Translations under genes and position numbers: made by a program | Shown here: positions 34,579-43,286 of the stretch, one piece after another | Position numbering within the stretch: position 1 is the stretch's first letter | Layout: each line of letters begins with the position of its first letter | The notes under the pieces: model-generated | What the model saw: only the letters and a program-made list of their open reading frames with translations | The model's database searches: none | What the model was told of the DNA's origin: nothing | Assembly (NCBI RefSeq): GCF_010731775.1 | Contig: NZ_AP022590.1 | Span: 4,774,001-4,838,000 of the forward strand | Source: Mycobacterium mantenii | Lineage (GTDB): Bacteria > Actinomycetota > Actinomycetes > Mycobacteriales > Mycobacteriaceae | Direction of reading: 5' to 3' | Length of the DNA: 64,000 nt

Positions 34579-36144
34579 ATGACTGATTACGACGCGATAG
34601 TTATCGGTGCGGGACACAACGGCCTGACCGCGGCGGTGCTGCTGCAGAAGGCCGGACTGCGGACGGTGTGCCTGGATGCCAAGCTCTACGCGGGTGGCAT
34701 GGCATCCACCGTCGAGCTTTTCGACGGATACCAGTTCGAGATCGCCGGCTCGGTGCAATTCCCGACGTCCCAGGTGGTGGTCGACGAGCTGGGCCTGGAC
34801 ACCATACCGACGATCGACCTGGACGTGATGTCGGTGGCGGTGCGCGGCGTCGGTGACGATCCGCTGGTGCAGTACAGCGACCCCATCAAGCTGTTCACCC
34901 ACCTCAACGAGGTGCACGGGGCGGATGCCGTCAACGGCATGGCGGGGCTGATGGCCTGGAGCCAAGGGCCGACGCGCGCGCTGGGCCGGTTCGAAGCCGG
35001 AACCCGGCCGAAGAGCATCGACGAGATGTATGCCTGTGCCACAAATGAATTCGAACGCTCGGCGATCGATGACATGCTGTTCGGATCGGTCACCGACGTG
35101 TTGGATCGCTACCTACCCGACCGCGAGAAGCACGGCGCGCTGCGCGGTTCGATGACCGTGCTGGCCGTCAACACGCTCTACCGGGGCCCGTCCACACCCG
35201 GTAGCGCGGCGGCGCTCGCCTTCGGGCTCGGCGTTCCCGACGGGGACACCATGCAGATGAAGAAGCTGCGCGGTGGCATCGGCGCGCTCACCTCCCATCT
35301 GTGCGACGTGCTGACCGGCCACGGCGGCGAAGTTCGGTTGCGTACCAAGGTGACCGAGATTCTGGTTGCCGACGGCCGGGTGACCGGGGTGCGCACCGAG
35401 GCGGGCGAGACGCTGAACGCCCCGATCGTGGTCTCCGGCATCGCGCCCGACGTCACGCTCAACGAGATGATCGATCCCGCCGCGCTGCCCGCCGACATCC
35501 GGGAACGCTATGCGCGCATCGACCACCGCGGCAGCTATCTGCAGATGCACTTCGCGCTCGAGGAGGCCCCCGTCTTCGCCGCGCCCTACGAGGGCCTCAA
35601 CGCGCCGGCCATGCAGGCCTCGATCGGCCTGTTCTGCACGCCGGAGGAGGTCCAGCAGCAGTGGGAGGACGCGCGGCGCGGAATCGTGCCCGCCGACCCG
35701 ACGGTGGTGCTGCAAATCCCGTCGCAGAACGACCCGGGACTGGCGCCCGAGGGCAAGCACGCCGCGTCGGCGTTCGCGCTGTTCTTTCCGATCGAGGGCG
35801 ACGTGGATTACGGGCAGGCCAAGGTCGAGATGGGTCAGCGGGTGATCGACAAGATCACCCGGCTCGCCCCGAATTTCGAACGCAGCATCGTCCGGCACAC
35901 CACGTTCACGCCCAAGCACATGGGCGTGATGTTCGGCGCGCCCGGCGGCGACTACTGCCACGGCCTGCTGAATGCCAACCAGGTCGGTCCCAACCGCCCC
36001 GGTCCGCGCGGCTTCCTCGGCCAGCCGCTCCCGATCGACGGGCTGTATCTCGGCAGCGCGGGCTGTCATGGCGGCCCGGGGATCACCTTCATTCCCGGCT
36101 ACAACGCGGCGCAACAAGCGCTCGCCGACCGCGCGGCCGGGTAG
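34579..36144 (+). CDS. FAD-dependent oxidoreductase, phytoene desaturase-like (Rv3829c-like)
   Basis: A 521-residue flavoprotein. It starts with the dinucleotide-binding motif DAIVIGAGHNGLTAAVLLQKAGL and ends with the FAD motif DGLYLGSAGCHGGPGITFIPGYNAA, the layout of phytoene desaturase/amine oxidase-type dehydrogenases (CrtI-like). The substrate is unknown; no carotenoid genes surround it. GGAGGG lies 7 bases before the ATG. A TetR gene with matching operators lies directly upstream. In M. tuberculosis the sulfolipid locus follows Rv3829c, but here the Rv3819-like gene does. Confidence 0.9.
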   Translation: MTDYDAIVIGAGHNGLTAAVLLQKAGLRTVCLDAKLYAGGMASTVELFDGYQFEIAGSVQFPTSQVVVDELGLDTIPTIDLDVMSVAVRGVGDDPLVQYSDPIKLFTHLNEVHGADAVNGMAGLMAWSQGPTRALGRFEAGTRPKSIDEMYACATNEFERSAIDDMLFGSVTDVLDRYLPDREKHGALRGSMTVLAVNTLYRGPSTPGSAAALAFGLGVPDGDTMQMKKLRGGIGALTSHLCDVLTGHGGEVRLRTKVTEILVADGRVTGVRTEAGETLNAPIVVSGIAPDVTLNEMIDPAALPADIRERYARIDHRGSYLQMHFALEEAPVFAAPYEGLNAPAMQASIGLFCTPEEVQQQWEDARRGIVPADPTVVLQIPSQNDPGLAPEGKHAASAFALFFPIEGDVDYGQAKVEMGQRVIDKITRLAPNFERSIVRHTTFTPKHMGVMFGAPGGDYCHGLLNANQVGPNRPGPRGFLGQPLPIDGLYLGSAGCHGGPGITFIPGYNAAQQALADRAAG

Positions 36145-36230
36145 GGATCCGCCGGCGCCAGGCGGGCCACCTATGTCCGGGTGGTCAACGGCAGACGCAG
36201 CAGCCACCCGTTCGCGCAGTCGCGTGCGTC

Positions 36231-36563
36231 CTAACCGCGCCGGCTGAGCAGGTCGTCCAGCAGGGCGGTGAACTCGTCCGGTCGCGACGGCGTGAAGGCC
36301 GGGCTGGGCCGGACGCCGGGCACGTCTAACGTGATCAACGTCGATTTGAGCGGGCGGCTGATGTCCAGCGGCAGCCAGCGACGGAAGTCTGAGCTGCCCC
36401 AGATCCGGAATCGTTGGGTGAACAAGCCCAACCCCTCGGCTTTGTATCCGCGGATCGCGTCGAGCGCGATCACCTTTGACGTGCCCGACGGAAAGTGGTA
36501 GCGGCGCAACGTGATCGCCGCACGATCCAGTTGGATCAGTCCGTCATCGTAGGATGCGTTCAC
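36231..36563 (-). CDS. Conserved hypothetical protein (Rv3819-like)
   Basis: A 110-residue protein with the length and position of M. tuberculosis Rv3819. It looks like a PH-type beta domain: ITLRRYHFPSGTSKVIALDAIRGY, then WGSSDFRRWLPLDISRPLK. Such small domains often regulate or bind partners. The GTG start overlaps the stop of the Rieske gene by 4 bases, so the pair is translated together. The longer frame to 36809 is an overlap artefact. Confidence 0.85.
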   Translation of the reverse strand: MNASYDDGLIQLDRAAITLRRYHFPSGTSKVIALDAIRGYKAEGLGLFTQRFRIWGSSDFRRWLPLDISRPLKSTLITLDVPGVRPSPAFTPSRPDEFTALLDDLLSRRG

Positions 36564-38110
36564 GCCCGTGAACTCCGCAGTTGGTGGCCCTTCGCGGTCA
36601 GGCACCGCCCGTCGTCCAGGCGCCACTGCCACCCATGCAGGTTGCAGGTCAGTGTGTTCCCTTCGACCACACCGAATTTCGACAGGTCCGCCTTGAGGTG
36701 CGGGCAGCGACGCTGAATCTCCCAGCCGTCCAGCGTGACCGACGCCGAGTCGTCGTGGGTCTCGGCGAACCAGCCGTCGGCGTAGGCGATCCGCTCGTCG
36801 GTCAGGCACTTGAAGAACGTGTAGAGGTACTCGTTGTAGCCGCCGACCCGCCAGGCCCTGAATCGCGTCGACAAGAAGATGGTGTTGACCCAGTCCGGCT
36901 CGCGATCGCGCAACACGGTGCGAACCAGCTCCGGTGCAATCGCGAATCCATACCGAACCCGTTCATCCGGAATCCGTTCCCGCACCGTCCGTTTCGGGAA
37001 GTCCAAGATCACGGTCTCCGGCCCGAGCACCAATTCGACGGGGTAGCCGATGCCATCGCAGATCTCGTCGCTTTGGGACATGATCGGCTCGAACAGGGCG
37101 CGCACCGGTTCCAGCAGTGGCTCCCCGGTCGCGGGGGCCCAGCCCGCCCGCTGCGCGGCGATCACCGGCGCCATCCGCTCGGCGTACTCGGCGATGTAGT
37201 CGGCCTTGCCCGTGGTGAAGATGGCCTCGACCTGCTCGGTGGGCAACGGGTGAGTCAGCGAATGCAGGGTGGAACCGGTGAAATCGGCGATGGAGCCGGG
37301 CATCATCAGCAGGCCGCCATCGTTGCCGTGGCTGCGCATCTGATCCAGGAAAACCATCTGATCGGGGAAGATGTTGGCCGGATCCGCGTGGTCGTCGTTG
37401 AGGTGGCGTAACTCCGGATCCAGGAAGCAGGGCGGGCCCGCCGACGGGACCACCCACGTCGCCCCGACCTGGGCGAGGTACTGGCGGGCGCGGTCCATCT
37501 GCCGTTGCCGCTTCTGGATGCCGAACGACTCCTTGGCGCGGGCCGGCATGTCGTAGACCATCGGGTACCAGATGGCTCCGGAGTACTGCAGCAGGTGCAC
37601 ATCGATGTGCCCGAACTCGGAGGCCAGCACGTCCAGATCCACCGGCCGGGCGTCGTTCATGTTGAAAACCGTTGTCGCACCGTCGGAAACCACCAGCGCG
37701 GAATCGCCGATCGGGCCGTCGGCCGGCGCCCGCAGGGCGATGATCATGACGTCGAGGTCGCCCCTTGGGCCACCGACCCGATGTTTGACCGAGTTGCTGG
37801 TCTCGAAGAATCGGTGAAAACCGAGCTTCTGCAACTCATTTCGCAGGTCGGGCACCGGGAAGTCCGGCAGTAGCACCATGGCGTCCTTGTTGACGTGCTC
37901 GGCCAGGTTCTGCGCGTCGAAATGGTCCTTGTGCAGGTGTGACACGTACAGGTAGTCGCAGGCACCCAGCTCGTCCCAGTCCAGCGTGCTGTTGTCCGGG
38001 AACGGGAACCAGGACGCGAAGTAGGCGGGATTGACCCAGGGGTCGCAAAGAATGCTGCCCGCTTGGGTCTGGATCAGAAATCCGGCGTGGCCGACGCTGG
38101 TGACCTGCAC
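36560..38110 (-). CDS. Metallo-beta-lactamase fold protein with C-terminal Rieske [2Fe-2S] domain (Rv3818-like)
   Basis: A 516-residue protein, the same length as M. tuberculosis Rv3818. The N-terminal half is an MBL-fold hydrolase related to UlaG (VGHAGFLIQTQAGSILCDPW, then VSHLHKDHFDAQNL). The C terminus carries a Rieske centre seen as CPH...CNLHGW (ligands Cys-His and Cys-His near residues 474 and 495). The pairing is reminiscent of N-acylphosphatidylethanolamine phospholipase and CMP-NeuAc hydroxylase relatives. It lacks a signal peptide. A redox-linked hydrolase or oxygenase is likely; the substrate is unknown. Confidence 0.88.
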   Translation of the reverse strand: MQVTSVGHAGFLIQTQAGSILCDPWVNPAYFASWFPFPDNSTLDWDELGACDYLYVSHLHKDHFDAQNLAEHVNKDAMVLLPDFPVPDLRNELQKLGFHRFFETSNSVKHRVGGPRGDLDVMIIALRAPADGPIGDSALVVSDGATTVFNMNDARPVDLDVLASEFGHIDVHLLQYSGAIWYPMVYDMPARAKESFGIQKRQRQMDRARQYLAQVGATWVVPSAGPPCFLDPELRHLNDDHADPANIFPDQMVFLDQMRSHGNDGGLLMMPGSIADFTGSTLHSLTHPLPTEQVEAIFTTGKADYIAEYAERMAPVIAAQRAGWAPATGEPLLEPVRALFEPIMSQSDEICDGIGYPVELVLGPETVILDFPKRTVRERIPDERVRYGFAIAPELVRTVLRDREPDWVNTIFLSTRFRAWRVGGYNEYLYTFFKCLTDERIAYADGWFAETHDDSASVTLDGWEIQRRCPHLKADLSKFGVVEGNTLTCNLHGWQWRLDDGRCLTAKGHQLRSSRA

Positions 38111-38310
38111 TGATACCTTCCTGGGGCCGGGTAGAAGGCCTTCGAAAGGCTTCGGCGGCCGGGGCCGGGGGTGACGGCTTTTTCAGCCCCCGAGCTTAGC
38201 GCGGGCCGACCTCGTCGGCCCGTCGCCCGCGTCCGGGAGAAATGCGGGCGCGCGGCGGGATCTCCGGCTGTTGGGGCGGCCTGCGGCGGGGAGCATTAGG
38301 CTGAAGTGCT
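38111..38310. other. Divergent promoter region, no other gene
   Basis: 200 bases between the Rieske gene and the first acyltransferase gene, which point away from each other. GC-rich hairpins (GCTTTTTCAGCCCC region) are present, but I see no clear operator or small gene. Confidence 0.4.
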
Positions 38311-39078
38311 GTGGAGCCGGTTTACGGGACTGTCATTCAGCTTGCCCGCCTGGTGTGGCGTCTCCAGGGGCTGAAAATCACCGTCACCGGTGTGGAGAAC
38401 CTGCCGAAAAGCGGTGGTGCGGTCATTGCGATCAACCACACCGGCTACCTGGACTTCACCTTCGCGGGACTGCCGGCCTACAAGCAGGGCCTGGGCCGCA
38501 AGGTGCGGTTCATGGCCAAGCAGGAGGTTTTCGACAACAAGATCACCGGGCCGATCATGCGCAGCCTGCGGCACATCTCGGTGAACCGGCAAGACGGCGC
38601 CGCCTCCTTCGAAGCCGCCGTCCGGAACCTGAAGGACGGCGAGCTGGTCGGCGTCTACCCCGAAGCCACGATCAGCCGCAGCTTCGAGATCAAGGAATTC
38701 AAGTCGGGTGCCGCGCGGATGGCGGTCGAGGCCGGGGTGCCGATCGTGCCGGTGATTGTCTGGGGTGCCCAGCGGATCTGGACCAAGGATCATCCGAAAA
38801 AGCTGTGGCGTCCCAAGGTTCCGATCATTGTGCTGCTCGGCGAACCGATCGCGCCCACGCTGGCCATCGAGGAACTGAAGGGGCTGCTGCACTCGCGCAT
38901 GCAGCATTTGCTGGAACGCGCGCAGGAAATGTACGGACCCCACCCCGCCGGGGAGTTCTGGGTGCCACACCGGCTGGGCGGCGGCGCCCCGTCCCTGGCG
39001 GAAGCGGCCCGGCTGGAGGCCGAGGAGGCGGCCGCCCGGGCGGCTCGCCGGGCCCGGTCCGCAGGGGCGCCGGAGTAG
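38311..39078 (+). CDS. 1-acyl-sn-glycerol-3-phosphate acyltransferase family (PlsC), copy 1 (Rv3816c-like)
   Basis: A 255-residue acyltransferase, probably membrane-associated, of the PlsC/LPLAT type. The catalytic HX4D motif is NHTGYLD near residue 47, the substrate motif VGVYPEATISRSFEIKEFKSG near 112, and VPIVPVIVWGAQRIWTK near 144. First of three tandem paralogues that share about half their residues. It starts with GTG at the first plausible site (38311). It probably transfers an acyl chain to a glycerol-phosphate-type lipid; the acceptor cannot be told. Confidence 0.9.
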   Translation: MEPVYGTVIQLARLVWRLQGLKITVTGVENLPKSGGAVIAINHTGYLDFTFAGLPAYKQGLGRKVRFMAKQEVFDNKITGPIMRSLRHISVNRQDGAASFEAAVRNLKDGELVGVYPEATISRSFEIKEFKSGAARMAVEAGVPIVPVIVWGAQRIWTKDHPKKLWRPKVPIIVLLGEPIAPTLAIEELKGLLHSRMQHLLERAQEMYGPHPAGEFWVPHRLGGGAPSLAEAARLEAEEAAARAARRARSAGAPE

Positions 39079-39084
39079 TGATCG

Positions 39085-39840
39085 ATGGTGGAGCCGACCT
39101 TCCGCGCTTTGGAGCTACTGGCCCAATTGGCGGTGAAGGCCACCGGCACCAGGATCACCTACAGCGGTGAGGAGCAGATCCCCGAGCGGGGCGGCGCCGT
39201 GGTGGCGATCAACCACACCAGCTACGTCGATTTTCTCCCGGCCGCGCTGGCCGTACACCGCCGGGGACGCCGGCTGCGGTTCATGATCAAAGCCGAGATG
39301 CAGCAGGTCAAGCCCGTCAATTTCCTGATCAAGCACACCCGCACCATCCCGGTGGACCGCGGCGCCGGGGCGGGTGCCTACGGGGTGGCGGTGCAGCGGC
39401 TGCGCGAAGGTGAGCTGGTGGGGGTGTATCCCGAAGCCACGATCAGCCGCAGCTTCGAGCTCAAGGAGTTCAAGAGCGGCGCCGCGCGGATGGCCACCGA
39501 GGCGGAAGTCCCGATCGTGCCCGTGATCGTCTGGGGAGCGCAGCGAATCTGGACCAAGGATCACCCGCGAAATGTGGGCCGCGCCAAGATACCCATTACT
39601 GTGCAGGTAGGCGCGCCGTTGTCGGCGCGCGAAGACATCGCACGGACCGACGCCGCCCTGCGCGACGCGATGACCACGCTCCTGCACCGGGCGCAACAGC
39701 ACGACCCGGGCGAGTCCGGAGCGTATTGGATGCCGCACCGGCTGGGCGGCGGCGCGCCCACCCCGGCGGAGGCCGCTTGCATAGAGGCCACCGAGGCGGC
39801 GGCTCGGTCGGCCAAAAAGGCCGAGCGCCCGCCGCAGTAG
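39085..39840 (+). CDS. PlsC-type acyltransferase, copy 2 (Rv3815c-like)
   Basis: A 251-residue paralogue of the upstream gene, with NHTSYVD as its HX4D motif, VGVYPEATISRSFELKEFKSG and the same VPIVPVIVWGAQRIWTKDHP wording. It starts 6 bases after copy 1 and is in the same operon. The C terminus ends with PHRLGGGAPTPAEAA, which also closes copy 1 (PHRLGGGAPSLAEAA), so both came from one duplication. Acyl and acceptor specificity are unknown. Confidence 0.9.
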   Translation: MVEPTFRALELLAQLAVKATGTRITYSGEEQIPERGGAVVAINHTSYVDFLPAALAVHRRGRRLRFMIKAEMQQVKPVNFLIKHTRTIPVDRGAGAGAYGVAVQRLREGELVGVYPEATISRSFELKEFKSGAARMATEAEVPIVPVIVWGAQRIWTKDHPRNVGRAKIPITVQVGAPLSAREDIARTDAALRDAMTTLLHRAQQHDPGESGAYWMPHRLGGGAPTPAEAACIEATEAAARSAKKAERPPQ

Positions 39841-39854
39841 GCGAAGGAGAGGAC

Positions 39855-40640
39855 ATGCCCGAGGGGTTCTACCGGCTGGCGGAATGGATCGTTCCGCCGA
39901 TGGTCGCGATGCAGGGGACCAAGTTCACCTACCACGGCCTGGAGAACATTCCCGCGCGGGGCGGCGCCCTGCTGGCCCAGAACCACACCAGTTACCTGGA
40001 CTGGCTCCCGACGCTGATGGCCGTTCGCGAGCGCCGCCGGCGCGCGTACTTCATGATCAAGGCGGAGATGGCCGACGTGAAGGCGGTCAACTATGTCATC
40101 AATCACGCCCGGCTGATCCCGGTGGATCGCAGGTCGGGACACGACGCCCTCGATGTGGCCGTGCAGCGCATGCGCGAGGGCGAGCTGATCGGGATGCATC
40201 CCGAGGCCACCATCAGCCGCAGTTTCGAACTGCGGGAGTTCAAGACCGGGGCGGCGCGCATGGCGCTGGACGCTCGGGTGCCGATCGTTCCGATCGTCGT
40301 GTGGGGCGCTCACCGGATCTGGCCCAAGGACCATCCCAAGAAGGTGTTTCGCAACAAGGTTCCGATCACGGTCGCGGCCGGGCAGCCGTTGCCGCCGCGG
40401 GGCACGCCCGAGGAACTCAACGTGCTGTTGCGTTCGGCGATGAACGACCTGCTGTACCGGGTGCAGGAGGAATACCCGCATCCGAAAGACGAATTCTGGG
40501 TGCCGCGGCGGCTGGGCGGCAGCGCGCCCACCCAGGAGGATTCCCGGGCCCTCCGGTTGTCGGAGTTGCAGGAGCGGATGCAGAGGTACGGAACCGACGG
40601 CGTCACGCGACCGGGGCAGAACCAGAGCGGGCTGCATTGA
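39855..40640 (+). CDS. PlsC-type acyltransferase, copy 3 (Rv3814c-like)
   Basis: A 261-residue paralogue, the same length as M. tuberculosis Rv3814c. Motifs are NHTSYLD, IGMHPEATISRSFELREFKTG and VPIVPIVVWGAHRIWPKDHP. It differs most from the other two copies; for example, it ends PRRLGGSAPTQEDSRALR. The ATG at 39855 follows GGAGAGGAC. It lies 14 bases after copy 2. The three copies probably act on related lipid acceptors. Confidence 0.9.
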   Translation: MPEGFYRLAEWIVPPMVAMQGTKFTYHGLENIPARGGALLAQNHTSYLDWLPTLMAVRERRRRAYFMIKAEMADVKAVNYVINHARLIPVDRRSGHDALDVAVQRMREGELIGMHPEATISRSFELREFKTGAARMALDARVPIVPIVVWGAHRIWPKDHPKKVFRNKVPITVAAGQPLPPRGTPEELNVLLRSAMNDLLYRVQEEYPHPKDEFWVPRRLGGSAPTQEDSRALRLSELQERMQRYGTDGVTRPGQNQSGLH

Positions 40641-40674
40641 GCGGTCCGGTCAGCCGCGAGGGCGGGCGGTTCCG

Positions 40675-41490
40675 ATGACCCTGCCGGCGCTCATCGCCTG
40701 CGACGTCGACGGCACCCTGTTCGACGACGACGAGAAGATCTCGCCGCGCACTCGCGACGCGATCCACGCCGCCATAGCCGCCGGTGCGCAGTTCGTGGTG
40801 GCGACCGGCCGCCCGCCGCGCTGGATACGTCCCGTCGTCGACGCGCTGGGATTCGCGCCAATCTCGGTGTGCGCCAACGGCGCCGTGATCTATGACTCCG
40901 CGACCGACCGGGTGGTGTCGACCCGCACGCTGGGCGTCGACACCCTGGCCGAGTTGGCGGAGCTGGCGACCCGCGTCATCCCCGGCGCCGGGCTGGCCGT
41001 CGAGCGGATCGGCGAAAGCGCCCACGACACGGCGACACCGCAGTTCGTCAGCTCGCCGGGTTACGAGCATGCCTGGCTGAACCCCGACAACACCGAGGTC
41101 TCGATCCAGGATCTGCTCAGCGCCCCGGCGATCAAGCTGCTCATCCGCAAAACCGGAGCGCGCAGCGCCGACATGGCAGCCAAACTGGCCAGGCACGTCG
41201 GCATCGAGGGCGACATCACCTACTCCACCAACAACGGCCTGATCGAGATCGTCCCGCTGGGGATCAGCAAGGCCACCGGAATCGACGAGATCGCAAGGCC
41301 GTTGGAGATCGCTCCCGAGGAGGTAGTCGCGTTCGGCGACATGCCCAACGACCTGCCGATGCTGCGGTGGGCCGGGCATGGCGTGGCGATGGGCAACGCC
41401 CATCCCGAGGTGCAGGCGGCCGCCGACGAGGTCACCGCCGCCAACAACGACGACGGGGTGGGCCGGGTGCTGGAACGCTGGTGGCTTTAG
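40675..41490 (+). CDS. HAD-superfamily hydrolase, Cof type (Rv3813c-like)
   Basis: A 271-residue phosphatase of the Cof/IIB HAD family. Motif I is CDVDGTLFD (nucleophile Asp near residue 9), motif II is VVATGRPP, and motif IV is AFGDMPNDLPML. The Lys of motif III is in LGISKATG. It likely dephosphorylates a sugar phosphate or nucleotide. It follows the acyltransferase genes on the same strand and converges on the amidase gene. Confidence 0.93.
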   Translation: MTLPALIACDVDGTLFDDDEKISPRTRDAIHAAIAAGAQFVVATGRPPRWIRPVVDALGFAPISVCANGAVIYDSATDRVVSTRTLGVDTLAELAELATRVIPGAGLAVERIGESAHDTATPQFVSSPGYEHAWLNPDNTEVSIQDLLSAPAIKLLIRKTGARSADMAAKLARHVGIEGDITYSTNNGLIEIVPLGISKATGIDEIARPLEIAPEEVVAFGDMPNDLPMLRWAGHGVAMGNAHPEVQAAADEVTAANNDDGVGRVLERWWL

Positions 41491-41520
41491 CGGCGCAATC
41501 GGCTCTGGTGGCGCAATCGC

Positions 41521-43158
41521 CTACGTGGGTGTGGGATGCGACGGCAGCGAGAAGTGCTCGGCCGGAACAGTTGGGCCGCTGGGGGATTCGGTCGTCAACG
41601 GAGTCGTGATCCCGTCAACGACCTCGGTGACGTTTCCGGTCAACCGCTCGTAGTTCAGCGTGCCATGCTGGAAGTTCTGCGTAATCTGCAGCGGCTCTTG
41701 TATTTCCGCGCTGGTCGGCAACCCGAGCGGCCCACGTTCATAGCTTTGCGAGCCCCAGGCGTCGTAGATGGCGCCGGTGACCGGCTGCGCCCCGGTCTCG
41801 GGTGACCAGTACATCGCACCCCGGACGAACGTGACGAAGCGGGCGTCGCCTTCCGCACTGTCTTCCGGTGAGGTCGGCGCGCCCAGCACGCTGTTCGTCC
41901 CGCCGATCGCCTGCCAGTGGTCATAGATCGCGCCGCCCTGCAACGCCTTGAGCAGTTCCTCCGGCGGGTCGTTGACATGCGATGCGATATCCCGCATTTC
42001 GTCCATCAGCGCGTAGGCGGCATTGCCCGGGCAATCGGTGTTCCCGACGTCACGGTGGGTGAAGATGGTCGGCAACGTCGCGACGGAACCGGCGGGAAAG
42101 GTGGTGTAGTGGCTGCCGGCCGACTCCAGTTGCACGGTGCCCTTGGGATCGACGCCGTCCAGGCCCAGCCGCCAGCCGAGCAGCCGGCCGACGGTCCTGA
42201 GCTGGATCGGCGTGGGGGGCACGTCGTCGAAGTTGCCGATCATCGCCACACCCCAGGTGTTGCGGTTGAATCCGCCGGTGTGGAAGGCCTCGACCGCCTT
42301 GGTGAGACCGCCGGCGCTGCCCTCGAACACCTGGCCGTACTTGTCGACCAATGCGTTGTAGGCGATGTCGCACCAGCCCAGCGTCTTGCTGTGGTAGGTG
42401 TAAATGGCCTTGACGATCCCGGCCGATTCGAGCGGTGAATAGTCGTTGCTGCCCGCGGTGTGGTGAACGACGGCCGCGCGAATCCCGTTGTCGTACTGGG
42501 GGGTACCGCATCGCAGCGACTCGTCGGCACCCCACTGCGCACGGCTGATGATGGGGGGAGCCTGGCCGGGCATCAGGACCCCGGCCGGTGGTGTCCAATG
42601 CGTTTCGGCCGGCGCTTGCGGCGGGGAGATGAGGACGGCCGAGATGTTCTGCCCGAAGGGTTGTTCCCTGGATGCCGGCTTATAGCCGAGGTCGGTCTTC
42701 TCATTCGGCTGCGCCGGCGGCGGTTGGGTCACCGGCGCGTCGAGCGGGCGGGTGACCGCGATCTGGACGATCGTCGTGGTGCCGACGAACACCGGATCCG
42801 TGCCGCGGGGTCCCTCGAGCGAGCCGGCCGCCGTCGCCCCGTCGGGCGCCGCGGTCTCATATTCGGTCTGATACCAGGGGCCCCACGAACCGTCGGGCCG
42901 TTTCGCGCGTACGCGGGTGGACGTGCCGGCCAGGTCGCCGGTCAGGGCGACCAGAGAGAACGGGGTGTCCTGACTGATCTCGCGAACTGTGACGCCGGCC
43001 CCCAGGCCAACCAGCGGCTGCTCGACGAGTTGAGTGCCGCGGGACGGCGGCGGGGTTGCGGTGCGCAACTCGCGTGTGGCGCCCGCCACCCACGAAACGA
43101 GGACGACGGTCGCCGCCGTAGCGGTGAGCAACATCGTTGGCGCACGACTGCGGGACAC
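41521..43158 (-). CDS. Exported peptidoglycan N-acetylmuramoyl-L-alanine amidase with PGRP and LGFP domains (Rv3811-like)
   Basis: A 545-residue exported protein. An N-terminal signal anchor (TMLLTATAATVVLVSWVAGA) is followed by a beta region of about 180 residues. A PGRP/amidase_2 domain follows, with zinc ligands in VVHHTAGSNDYS near residue 235 and THRDVGNTDCPG near 368. Two to three C-terminal LGFP repeats (IGGTNSVLGAPTSPE, WGSQSYERGPLGLPTSAE) bind the cell wall. It cuts the bond between MurNAc and the stem peptide. A promoter with direct repeats lies upstream. PE_PGRS62, which precedes it in M. tuberculosis, is absent. Confidence 0.92.
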   Translation of the reverse strand: MSRSRAPTMLLTATAATVVLVSWVAGATRELRTATPPPSRGTQLVEQPLVGLGAGVTVREISQDTPFSLVALTGDLAGTSTRVRAKRPDGSWGPWYQTEYETAAPDGATAAGSLEGPRGTDPVFVGTTTIVQIAVTRPLDAPVTQPPPAQPNEKTDLGYKPASREQPFGQNISAVLISPPQAPAETHWTPPAGVLMPGQAPPIISRAQWGADESLRCGTPQYDNGIRAAVVHHTAGSNDYSPLESAGIVKAIYTYHSKTLGWCDIAYNALVDKYGQVFEGSAGGLTKAVEAFHTGGFNRNTWGVAMIGNFDDVPPTPIQLRTVGRLLGWRLGLDGVDPKGTVQLESAGSHYTTFPAGSVATLPTIFTHRDVGNTDCPGNAAYALMDEMRDIASHVNDPPEELLKALQGGAIYDHWQAIGGTNSVLGAPTSPEDSAEGDARFVTFVRGAMYWSPETGAQPVTGAIYDAWGSQSYERGPLGLPTSAEIQEPLQITQNFQHGTLNYERLTGNVTEVVDGITTPLTTESPSGPTVPAEHFSLPSHPTPT

Positions 43159-43233
43159 CAGCTGATGTTACGTGTGTTTCTAATGTTATCTGTGAGACGA
43201 CACGAACCGAGCGGGGCGAATCTCCACAAAATC

Positions 43234-43265
43234 GACGGCACCGCAGATCATCCTGCGGTGCCGTC
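43234..43265 (-). terminator. Strong terminator after erp
   Basis: A 13-pair perfect stem (GACGGCACCGCAG and CTGCGGTGCCGTC) with a 6-base loop lies 22 bases after the erp stop on the minus strand. TTTT follows in the transcript. It separates erp from the amidase gene. Confidence 0.85.
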
Positions 43266-43286
43266 TTGTGGAGGGTTTGTAGGGGA

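Noticed and set aside
36564..36809. Longer version of the Rv3819-like protein
   Set aside because: The extension lies inside the Rieske gene and is a frame shadow; the GTG at 36563 gives the known family length.
43166..43200. Possible MtrA-type direct repeats (ATAACATTAG and GTAACATCAG on the minus strand) before the amidase gene
   Set aside because: The spacing of about 19 bases and the weak match to the MtrA motif are not enough to call a site; noted only because other peptidoglycan hydrolase genes are MtrA targets.
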